From Pseudeuparius sepicola (taxonomy: Eukaryota; Arthropoda; Insecta; Coleoptera; Anthribidae), in assembly GCA_963920635.1 (NCBI GenBank), contig OY987298.1:41819787-41883786 (forward strand): a stretch of 64,000 bases of DNA, in the 5' to 3' direction. Shown in pieces: positions 55,969 to 63,412 of this stretch; the first letter of the stretch is position 1; the number at the start of each line of letters is the position of its first letter. The translations under genes were made by a program, and so were the position numbers. The notes under the pieces were generated by a model that saw only the letters and a program-made list of their open reading frames with translations, was not told the DNA's origin and did not search any database.

Positions 55969-58900
55969 ATGATCGATGGTAATGAAATAGCTACAGAGAG
56001 CGACAAAACTGTAAAGGCATATGAGAAGGTGTTTAACATACTTAATGAAAGTGACAGACCTACACTTCCACAAGTATTACAACGTTGGCAGCAAAAGTTG
56101 CAATTGTCGGTGAGACAGCATTCCTCAGCACTCCGATGTCATTTTCACCAAGGCACTTTGTCAAAGTTGCATGCCAATCTGCAACATCTCAAAAGACTTC
56201 AATTATACTTCAAAACATTATGCAAAACTGGATCTGGTAAGCAACACCTCAATAGAAGTCATCGAGTCAAATGGGTGGACGTTCAAGCAGCGTTCCAGAG
56301 TCGTCTTCGCACAGGTGTTATAGTAAATATGAGGCACATCGATTTATTCCAGTTTTTTGACGATGCATTTATTCTTTTTAAGAGTCGCATAACTAGAACT
56401 TTAAATGCTTTTCACATTGTTAAGGTAAATGCGGTTTTTAATGGTGAATTTGTTAAAATGTCTCAAGATACAGTCATAAGTGACAACAAATGCTTCAACA
56501 CAAAAAATGCTATAATTGACCAGGGGAGTGATTTAAAGTTGTGGTTTACAGATAATATAAAGGATAGGATTATAAAGAAGCTTGAAGATTTTCTTGACAA
56601 TGGATCGGGGTGGGCGTTACGCAAAATTTTGAGTTTAGTCATCAGTATAAATAAAGTTGAGATAGGAAACGGTGCTTCATATCTGCCACTCCCCGTTGAA
56701 ATTTCCAAAAAACAAGCATGTGTCAATGTAAAAAATAGTGATGAAGCATGCTTCTTTTGGAGTGTTATTGCCGCTCTTTACCCCTCTCAAAAGCATATTG
56801 ATCGGGTTAATTCATATCCTCACTACAGGCTGAAATTTAAATTAGATGATATAGACCTACCAATGCAATTATCTCAAATATCGAAATTCGAAAAATTAAA
56901 TGAAATTTCTATAAATGTGTATATTTTGGAGTTGGTAAGTGAGACTCCACGTCAATTTATCACCTCTCCAGCTCGACTAACTAAAAATAAAATGGATAGA
57001 TATGTGAATTTACTTCTAATTCAAAGTCATTATTTTTTGAAAACTAGCGACTTTGAAGCACCGTCTGTCGACGATGCGCACGTTGATATAAAATACCATT
57101 ATTGTTGGATTAAAGATTTATCTAGACTGATTTCGAAACAGTCTAGTAAACATAACGGTAGAAAATTTATATGCGAGAGATGTTTAAATTACTTTTCATC
57201 GCAAGATAAGTTAGAAGAGCATACAGTTTATTGCGAGCAAATAAATAATTGTAAAATCGAGTTTCCCAAAGAGAAGTTTATCGAATTTAAAAATTTTGTT
57301 AATAAAGAACGCACCCCATTCACCCTGTATGCTGACTTTGAAGCAATGCTAAAACCCTGCGGAGATTCTGATGCTAGCCTAAAAACTGTTAAATATCAAA
57401 GACACGAAGCATTCAGTGCCGGTTATTATTTCAAGTGCTCTTTTGACAACTCGCTCTCTTTCTACAAAGCTTATCGCGGGGGAGACTGTATGATATGGTT
57501 TGCCAATCAAATAGAGGAAATTGCTAAGTTTATATCATCCAAATTGAATCTTGTTGAACCTATGGATGAAGCCATAAGTCTTAAAGATGCCACCCCTAAT
57601 TGTCACATTTGCGAGAAAAAATTCAATGTTAACGACATAATTGTACGTGACCACTGTCACCTGTCATCGATGTTTCGAGGTTATGCACATCAAGCGTGCA
57701 ACTTAAATTATAAAAACTCGTTTGTAGTTCCCATCATTTTCCACAATCTTAGTGGGTATGACAGCCACTTTATAATACGAGAACTTGCCAAACGGAATCA
57801 TGTCAACCTACTTCCTGTTAATAATGAAAAATATATAAGCTTTACAGTATTCGATAATGAAACAAATATTAAATTTCGGTTCATCGATTCTTTCAAGTTC
57901 TTGGCCTTTCCTCTCGACAAACTCGCATCATCTCTAAATAGTTTCGAAAACACTAGAAATGAATTTCGATTGTCTTCCGAAAATTTTGACTTGTTAACTA
58001 GGAAAGGGGTTTTTTGTTATGATTATATCGATTCTCTGGAAAAATTGGAAGAAACCGCATTACCATCGATTCAACATTTTTATAACAAATTAAATGACAC
58101 TAATATTAACGAGAAGGATTACGGACATGCGCAATTAATTTGGGAGAGGTTTGGTGTAAAAACCTTGGGTGAGTATTTAGATCTGTACTTAAAGACTGAC
58201 GTGCTCTTGCTCACAGATATATTTGAACACTTTAGAACGACTTGTCTTCAAAATTACGGTTTAGATCCTGCCTGGTACTATACTTTGCCTGGATTCAGTT
58301 GGGATTGCATGCTTCGATATACGAAATGTAAATTAGAAACCTTCCAAGATAGTGACATCTTAATGTTTTTCGAGAGGGCAATTCGAGGTGGGGTAAGCCA
58401 GGTAAGCCACCGCTTTTCTCAGGCCAACAACAAATATATGGCAAACTATGATGCTAGTATGCCATCAAAATATATTCTTTATGCGGACGTTAACAACCTT
58501 TATGGCTGGGCAATGTGTGAACCCCTTCCTTACGGAGGATTTGAGTGGGCCTCCAACGATACTGACGTCACCAAGGTTGCTGACAATGCCGATGAAGGAT
58601 ATATTTTAGAAGTGGATTTGTCGTATCCCGATCATCTTCATGACCATCATAAAGATCTTCCTTTCGCACCTGAACATCGTAAACCTCCAGGTTCCAAAAT
58701 AAAAAAGCTCATGACCACTCTCGATGATAAGAAGAATTATGTGATTCATTATAGAGCGCTTAAGCAAGCTTTACAACATGGTTTTATTCTGAAAAAAATT
58801 CACAAAGTTTTGAAATTTAAGCAGTCTACCTGGTTAGCTCCCTATATACAACTCAATACCCACTTAAGAACTGTGACAACATTAGATTTTGAAAAAAATA

Positions 58901-59706
58901 TAATGAAACTAATGAATAATGCAATCTACGGCAAAACAATGCAAAATGTTAGAAAACATAGGATTGTGAGATTATTAAGGACGTGGGAGGGTAGATACGG
59001 CGCCAAAAATTTAATTTCTAGCCCTCGTTTTAGACATAGGATAATTTTTGAAGAGAATTTAATAAGTGTCGAATTAAATAAGACAAATATTATGTTTGAT
59101 AAACCTCTGTACGTTGGGATGTCTATTCTGGACATATCAAAAACCTGTGTTTACGAATTTCACTATGACTTTATGTTGAAAACATTTTCACCAACTAACT
59201 GCTTATTATTATATACTGATACTGATAGTTTAGTTTACGAAATCCGCTGTGAGGACATGTTCGAGGATGTAATTAAGAATCATATTCATCGGTTTGACAC
59301 TAGTGACTATCCTGCAGATAATCAATATGGAATTCCGCTTGTAAATAAGAAGGTGCCAGGACTGATGAAGGACGAATTAAATGGTCGTATTTTAACACAT
59401 TTTGTTGGACTTAGATCTAAAATGTATACTTATAAGGTTCAAGGAAAAAATTTGTGTGTTAAAAAATCCAAAGGTGTTAGAGGTAGTGTTGTAGCGAAGC
59501 AGATAACGTATCAAGATTATTTCGATTGTTTATTCGATAAGACAGAGAAAATTGTAAATCAACGATCTATACGATCGTTTTCTCATAACGTCTTTAGCAT
59601 AAGTCAATCTAAGATTGGTTTAAATCCATTTGACGATAAGCGATATTTAGTTGATAGTGTTTCAACCCTTCCTTGGGGTCATAAAGATGTACGTGTGGAT
59701 GAATAA
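55969..59706 (+). CDS. polB: Polinton family-B DNA polymerase (protein-primed type)
   Basis: This is an intact 1245-residue frame. The N-terminal 450 residues include a CFFWSVIAALYP segment and a C2H2-like finger (FICERCLNYF, near residue 400). The proofreading exonuclease has ADFEAM (D456, E458), HNLSGYD (N593, D598) and YLKTDVLLL (D744). A Cys/His cluster (CHICEKKF, then DHCH and HQACN) lies at about residues 544-580. The polymerase has DVNNLYGWAM (D840), MNNAIYGKTMQN (K989) and YTDTDS (D1084, D1086). This is the DNA_pol_B_2 type of Polintons, adenoviruses and linear plasmids, which starts DNA synthesis from a terminal protein. It would replicate the element in the nucleus. Length is normal and no break is seen. 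Confidence 0.95.
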   Translation: MIDGNEIATESDKTVKAYEKVFNILNESDRPTLPQVLQRWQQKLQLSVRQHSSALRCHFHQGTLSKLHANLQHLKRLQLYFKTLCKTGSGKQHLNRSHRVKWVDVQAAFQSRLRTGVIVNMRHIDLFQFFDDAFILFKSRITRTLNAFHIVKVNAVFNGEFVKMSQDTVISDNKCFNTKNAIIDQGSDLKLWFTDNIKDRIIKKLEDFLDNGSGWALRKILSLVISINKVEIGNGASYLPLPVEISKKQACVNVKNSDEACFFWSVIAALYPSQKHIDRVNSYPHYRLKFKLDDIDLPMQLSQISKFEKLNEISINVYILELVSETPRQFITSPARLTKNKMDRYVNLLLIQSHYFLKTSDFEAPSVDDAHVDIKYHYCWIKDLSRLISKQSSKHNGRKFICERCLNYFSSQDKLEEHTVYCEQINNCKIEFPKEKFIEFKNFVNKERTPFTLYADFEAMLKPCGDSDASLKTVKYQRHEAFSAGYYFKCSFDNSLSFYKAYRGGDCMIWFANQIEEIAKFISSKLNLVEPMDEAISLKDATPNCHICEKKFNVNDIIVRDHCHLSSMFRGYAHQACNLNYKNSFVVPIIFHNLSGYDSHFIIRELAKRNHVNLLPVNNEKYISFTVFDNETNIKFRFIDSFKFLAFPLDKLASSLNSFENTRNEFRLSSENFDLLTRKGVFCYDYIDSLEKLEETALPSIQHFYNKLNDTNINEKDYGHAQLIWERFGVKTLGEYLDLYLKTDVLLLTDIFEHFRTTCLQNYGLDPAWYYTLPGFSWDCMLRYTKCKLETFQDSDILMFFERAIRGGVSQVSHRFSQANNKYMANYDASMPSKYILYADVNNLYGWAMCEPLPYGGFEWASNDTDVTKVADNADEGYILEVDLSYPDHLHDHHKDLPFAPEHRKPPGSKIKKLMTTLDDKKNYVIHYRALKQALQHGFILKKIHKVLKFKQSTWLAPYIQLNTHLRTVTTLDFEKNIMKLMNNAIYGKTMQNVRKHRIVRLLRTWEGRYGAKNLISSPRFRHRIIFEENLISVELNKTNIMFDKPLYVGMSILDISKTCVYEFHYDFMLKTFSPTNCLLLYTDTDSLVYEIRCEDMFEDVIKNHIHRFDTSDYPADNQYGIPLVNKKVPGLMKDELNGRILTHFVGLRSKMYTYKVQGKNLCVKKSKGVRGSVVAKQITYQDYFDCLFDKTEKIVNQRSIRSFSHNVFSISQSKIGLNPFDDKRYLVDSVSTLPWGHKDVRVDE

Positions 59707-59778
59707 AAAATATATTTTACAAATAGTGTTTCATTCTCTTGTAGCCCCCCCACCCCTGACGTCCCACCGCCCAGTTTG

Positions 59779-59813
59779 TATATATAACCGAGACATCGAG
59801 CTCATTCTGCAGT
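59779..59813 (+). promoter_or_regulatory. TATA box and initiator for the CHHC-finger gene
   Basis: TATATATAA at 59779 and GCAGTC with its A at 59811, a spacing of 30-32. Leader of 34 nt to the ATG. Confidence 0.65.
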
Positions 59814-59844
59814 CTGAAAACTTGTAACAAGAGTTCGCAGCAAC

Positions 59845-60057
59845 ATGTACAACCAGACCATTCAGATCGAATCAGACATGGTGCCCTGCCCCTACATTGC
59901 CAGCCACATGGTACGGAGAAGTCGACTGCAGAATCATCTGGTGAAGTGTCGGCGACAGTTGGGACATGTGCCTGAAATCAATTGGGAAGAGTATTACCGA
60001 CATATCAACAATCAGCCGTCGATGATCATAAGAAATCCCAGGATTGGCCCGGAATAA
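59845..60057 (+). CDS. Single CHHC zinc-finger protein, GTSF1/Asterix-like
   Basis: This is a 70-residue protein. C15, H21, H31 and C35 are spaced C-x5-H-x9-H-x3-C, exactly the CHHC finger of U11-48K, TRM13 and GTSF1 proteins. The context VPCPYIASHMVRRSRLQNHL then VKCRR fits GTSF1 best (CPY at the first Cys, HLxKCR at the end). GTSF1 proteins normally have two fingers and an acidic, Trp-containing tail that binds PIWI. Here one finger is followed by PEINWEEYYRHI, a short acidic segment with W47. In animals GTSF1/Asterix is needed for PIWI-piRNA silencing of transposons. The gene has its own TATA and initiator and two AATAAA signals. An RNA-binding or piRNA-interfering role is inference. Confidence 0.8.
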   Translation: MYNQTIQIESDMVPCPYIASHMVRRSRLQNHLVKCRRQLGHVPEINWEEYYRHINNQPSMIIRNPRIGPE

Positions 60058-60065
60058 AAATGTTG

Positions 60066-60118
60066 TAAAATAAAAATATTGTAAAATAAAAGTCATATTT
60101 TTTAATCAGTGCTTTATT
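60066..60118. terminator. Convergent polyadenylation region
   Basis: Plus-strand AATAAA occurs near 60069 and 60086 after the CHHC gene. A minus-strand AATAAA lies at 60112-60117, overlapping the stop codon of the minus-strand gene. Transcripts from both directions would end within about 50 bp. Confidence 0.65.
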
Positions 60119-60746
60119 CCAACCTTCTTCTATACAAGTCTGCTAACAAAAATTGATTATAATAAGAGTACAGTTCAAAAATGCAATATGTTTCCACGCT
60201 ACATACCGCATTGCACATTAAAAATACAATTTCCATTACATTTATGGCATAGTTACTACGTACTAATAATTCATTGACCTTATCTAAAAAATTAAGGTAA
60301 AAATCATACAATTCAAAATTAATCAAAAAGCTCATCCTTAAAGTCACATATGGTGCGATATTTAGTAGCTCGAAAACCTCTGCTATGGAAAACCATTGGC
60401 TAACACCATTTTTTGCAAGCAACACTCGTTGATTTCCATCTGCAGTCAACATAGTTCTTAACAATATATCGTCAAATCTGATGAACATCGGGGTACCCAG
60501 GTTGTTGGTAAAGTTGTTTAAATTATTCACTAATTCTTTCCACTCCAAATAGTCCAGCGAAATCACATTTCGTCGCACTGTTGATCGGATATTAACTTGG
60601 GGTTTGAAATATCTCATAATGCTCAAACCATTATTAATAATATATGTAGGTAATGTGAAGCATGATGATAGAAGCAGAGAATCTTCGCTTACATTGTTTA
60701 CTTCTTCATGGTCGCTACCATCGGTTTCATAGCCGCTGTCAACCAT
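60114..60746 (-). CDS. Polinton protein of unknown function, possibly PC4-like
   Basis: The ATG at 60746, 17 nt after the integrase stop, is preferred, giving about 210 residues. An earlier ATG at 60797 would overlap the integrase end. The N-terminus is acidic (MVDSGYETDGSDHEE). A segment FKPQVNIRSTVRRNVISLDY then LEWKELVNNLN recalls PC4/p15 single-stranded-DNA-binding folds (xVDIR, then ISL...W..L), and NGVSQWFSIAEVFELLNI follows. The C-terminus is helical and hydrophobic. PC4-like proteins occur with insect Mavericks as far as I recall, so the match is tentative. It is the last gene of the minus-strand block. Confidence 0.5.
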   Translation of the reverse strand: MVDSGYETDGSDHEEVNNVSEDSLLLSSCFTLPTYIINNGLSIMRYFKPQVNIRSTVRRNVISLDYLEWKELVNNLNNFTNNLGTPMFIRFDDILLRTMLTADGNQRVLLAKNGVSQWFSIAEVFELLNIAPYVTLRMSFLINFELYDFYLNFLDKVNELLVRSNYAINVMEIVFLMCNAVCSVETYCIFELYSYYNQFLLADLYRRRLE

Positions 60747-60762
60747 CTTAACACTTGAAGCT

Positions 60763-61689
60763 CTACACGACGTTTGACTCAGAGATCCACGAGTCATGGT
60801 CTTTATCAAAGCCCAACCATCGTACTAGCACCTTCCCCCTCTTTCTACGAAGAATCTTTTCAACCAGGTAGACATCGGGATGTTCAGTTTTTTGCAATTC
60901 TTCGCGGTAAAACCCGCCCTTTATAGGACTTCCATTTAAATCCTCTAGAAGATATGTAGGCGGGATGGTAATTTGTACTTTGCTTATTTTAAACAATTCT
61001 GTACTCCAACTAGGCATATATCCTTTGGCAAATACGTGTTTCACTTTACTTATTCTCACAATATCTCCAACCTTCAATTTACTACCTCTGAAAATCTTCA
61101 CGTGACTATACACTTTTTTAAGCAGATATTGTTCGTTACTTTTATTAACTTGGTTGGGTTTCATCTGAATCACTCTATGCTTTCTGTTATTATACTCGGC
61201 AACTAGCGTAGGCAAATAATCATCCCATTTAAATTTACCATTTAGACTAAAATACTTAAATAATCGCTCTTTTAGAGTTCGTATTACTCTCTCGGCCATG
61301 GCGGCTTTCGTGATGCTAAAAGTGCTGTAATGACTAATTTTGAATTTTCGCATCAAATTTTGAAATCTAGAGTTATAAAACTCTTTGCCCTGATCAGTTT
61401 GAAGGTTGCGAGGCTTTCGAGTTCCCGATAGGATATCAGCAAAGGCGTTGGTAACATCTTCGGCAGACTTGGATTTGAGCGGTCTGCACCAAACAAATTT
61501 AGAGAAGCAATCGATTACAACCAGTATGAATTTGAAGCCATTATTGTGACTAGCATACTGATCTAACTGCGCAAGATCAGCTTGCCACAAATCGTCTAAA
61601 CCTTTAATGATAGTTCGACGACGTGGATAATTTTTTCGCGCTGGTTTATGTAATTCCTTAACTACTTGAATTTTTTCTTTACTATGCAT
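60763..61689 (-). CDS. int: Polinton integrase with C-terminal chromodomain
   Basis: This is a 308-residue rve-type integrase. The catalytic core has LWQADLAQLD (D38), NLQTDQGKEFYN (D99) and KAAMAERVIRTLKE (E133). The spacing from D99 to E133 is 33 residues, close to the usual DDE range for this group. A SH3-like segment (LKVGDIVRISKV) follows. The end, VEKILRRKRGKVLVRWLGFD then SWISESN, is a chromodomain, which in related elements directs integration to marked chromatin. The zinc-binding N-terminal domain appears short or absent. It starts 2 nt after the upstream gene's stop. It inserts the element into host DNA. Confidence 0.95.
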   Translation of the reverse strand: MHSKEKIQVVKELHKPARKNYPRRRTIIKGLDDLWQADLAQLDQYASHNNGFKFILVVIDCFSKFVWCRPLKSKSAEDVTNAFADILSGTRKPRNLQTDQGKEFYNSRFQNLMRKFKISHYSTFSITKAAMAERVIRTLKERLFKYFSLNGKFKWDDYLPTLVAEYNNRKHRVIQMKPNQVNKSNEQYLLKKVYSHVKIFRGSKLKVGDIVRISKVKHVFAKGYMPSWSTELFKISKVQITIPPTYLLEDLNGSPIKGGFYREELQKTEHPDVYLVEKILRRKRGKVLVRWLGFDKDHDSWISESNVV

Positions 61690-61691
61690 GA

Positions 61692-62090
61692 CTATGCTCC
61701 ACCCTCAAGGATCTCTGCAAGTCTGAGAGATAGTAAGGATTGCATGCTCTTACCAGTTATTTTTAAATAATAATCTTCCATAGTTTTAACCAACTCTCTC
61801 AATTCATCGATCTTATCTTGGAAATTGTCTATCATTGTGTTGCGAATATGAAGATCGCATTCATCAGAATGCTGTTTAAGATTTGTGTAAAAATATTTTA
61901 ATGTATGAATGACCCCCTCATCGACATATTGTTTTGTGCTGGCATCGCTTTCATCGATCGGGTGATTAACGTTGCTCAGTCTGCGGTTGCTACAATCATA
62001 GTTTCCTTCTAGAGTCAAATTTAATGTGTAAACAGGTGGGCAAGACCTGCTCCTTGATTTCGAGGCACGTCCGAACTTGTTTAAGGACAT
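61692..62090 (-). CDS. Fibre-like coiled-coil protein, copy 1
   Basis: This 132-residue protein begins MSLNKFGRASKSRS. The segment SNVNHPIDESDASTKQYVD matches the pattern of phage and viral fibre shafts, where a P.D..DA.TK.YVD turn precedes a trimeric coiled coil. The rest (LKYFYTNLKQHSDECDLHIR, then FQDKIDELRELVKTMEDYYL) is heptad-like. It is clearly paralogous to the next gene. A surface fibre or spike role is inferred. It is separated by 2 nt from the integrase start. Confidence 0.65.
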   Translation of the reverse strand: MSLNKFGRASKSRSRSCPPVYTLNLTLEGNYDCSNRRLSNVNHPIDESDASTKQYVDEGVIHTLKYFYTNLKQHSDECDLHIRNTMIDNFQDKIDELRELVKTMEDYYLKITGKSMQSLLSLRLAEILEGGA

Positions 62091-62097
62091 CTTTTAA

Positions 62098-62460
62098 CTA
62101 ACTTGAATGATCTATAGGGACAAATCTGTCTAATAATTTGGGATTTGGCCCGGACTGTTCACCAACCATTTTTAAATAACATTCTTCAACAATTTTAACA
62201 AATTTTCTTATTTCATCGATCTCTTTCTCCAAAGCGTCTTTCACGCTACTCTCAATATTAACATCATGTTGTTCGAGCGTGACGTTAAAAGTTTTGAATG
62301 CCTCATTCATTTGTTTGTCAACATATTGCTTTGTCACAACATCATTGCTGCTAATCGGATAATTAACGTTGCACAGTCTGCGGGTTTTCAAATCATAATC
62401 CCCGTCATTCAACGAGTAAGGAATAGTCCTTGAAACACGTCCGAACTTGTTTAAAGGCAT
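62098..62460 (-). CDS. Fibre-like coiled-coil protein, copy 2
   Basis: This 120-residue paralogue of copy 1 shares LNKFGR at the start, DYDLKTRRLCNVNYPISSND then VVTKQYVD, and the later KEIDEIRKFVKIVEECYLK coiled coil. Only 7 nt separate its stop from the start of copy 1. Divergence is substantial, so the duplication is old and both copies are probably kept for function. Same inferred role. Confidence 0.65.
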   Translation of the reverse strand: MPLNKFGRVSRTIPYSLNDGDYDLKTRRLCNVNYPISSNDVVTKQYVDKQMNEAFKTFNVTLEQHDVNIESSVKDALEKEIDEIRKFVKIVEECYLKMVGEQSGPNPKLLDRFVPIDHSS

Positions 62461-62473
62461 CTTATAAATAACG

Positions 62474-63412
62474 TTAGAGAATAATTTTTGCTTCTTTCAA
62501 TTCATTGATTATTGCTGTTATTTCGTTTTCGTGGGAAGTATTTCCGGCATCTTTTGATGCTATTAATAACCTTAACCTGTCCACAAGTTCATTAGGATCA
62601 TCCCAGTAAACATATTCCACAGGTTTTGTGTTATACTTAAGATGCATGCCAGAACCCTTTACAGGTGTGGAGGTAGCCACCGGGCCCTTCATAAGAGGTT
62701 TAATAATATTAGAATACTTATTTTTGTAGCTATGTTTTAATCGTCCGTTTGAAGTAAGATGAGCACCAGTGAGATTTAAAATATCTCTGTAACTTTTCAA
62801 ATCATCATCAGTACCTTCTGGATTATTATAGAAAATTAGCTGGTAGAGACCATCAGTTCCCGCGAATCGGCTATTGTTGATGATTATATCACCAGACGTT
62901 TTTTCAAAATCGATATATTTATTTCCTAGCATCCATACTGATTTAGTTTCGTCATACTTAGGACCATATGTCCTATCGATTTTAAGTGAATTAGCCATAA
63001 AGTCTGTTATACATGGTATAGATACTTTAGGATACACAGTATCAAAATGCCTGTACACTTTGTCAATTCCTTTCTCAACATCATTTAACGTTTCATTCAT
63101 TTCTCCTAAAAGTGCAATTGGACTTTTCAACGACTCGCGCCACTTTTCCATAAATGATTCAACTTTTGATTCAACTTTTGGTTCAACTTTCGGTTTTAAT
63201 TCTTGCTTAACTTGTAAATTTGCTAGAGAGCTTGTCACAGGTTTGAAAATTTTTTGTAAAGTTTCATTCTCATCAAATTTCCCTATTTTTAAGGCGGTGT
63301 ATTTTTTTCTAATCGTTCGAGCTAGTTCACTGATTTTCTTTGCGCGCTGCGCTTCTTGAATCTGTTCTTGCATCGACATCTCGATTAATAATAAGCGTAT
63401 TGTGCTTCTCAT
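62474..63412 (-). CDS. DUF8207-type Polinton protein
   Basis: This 312-residue protein has a basic, helical N-terminus (ARTIRKKYTALKIGKF) and a Lys/Glu-Pro-Val repeat (KPKVEPKVESKVES, about residues 73-86). The conserved body contains YGPKYDETKSVWMLGNKYID, then GTDGLYQLIF and LKHSYKNKYSNIIKPL. The hallmark end is YVYWDDPNELVDRLRLLIAS, then AGNTSHENEITAIINEL. This domain is widespread with insect Mavericks and is thought to be a virion component (family knowledge). Its ATG overlaps the ATPase stop by 4 nt. A second ATG 12 codons in is an alternative start. Confidence 0.8.
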   Translation of the reverse strand: MRSTIRLLLIEMSMQEQIQEAQRAKKISELARTIRKKYTALKIGKFDENETLQKIFKPVTSSLANLQVKQELKPKVEPKVESKVESFMEKWRESLKSPIALLGEMNETLNDVEKGIDKVYRHFDTVYPKVSIPCITDFMANSLKIDRTYGPKYDETKSVWMLGNKYIDFEKTSGDIIINNSRFAGTDGLYQLIFYNNPEGTDDDLKSYRDILNLTGAHLTSNGRLKHSYKNKYSNIIKPLMKGPVATSTPVKGSGMHLKYNTKPVEYVYWDDPNELVDRLRLLIASKDAGNTSHENEITAIINELKEAKIIL

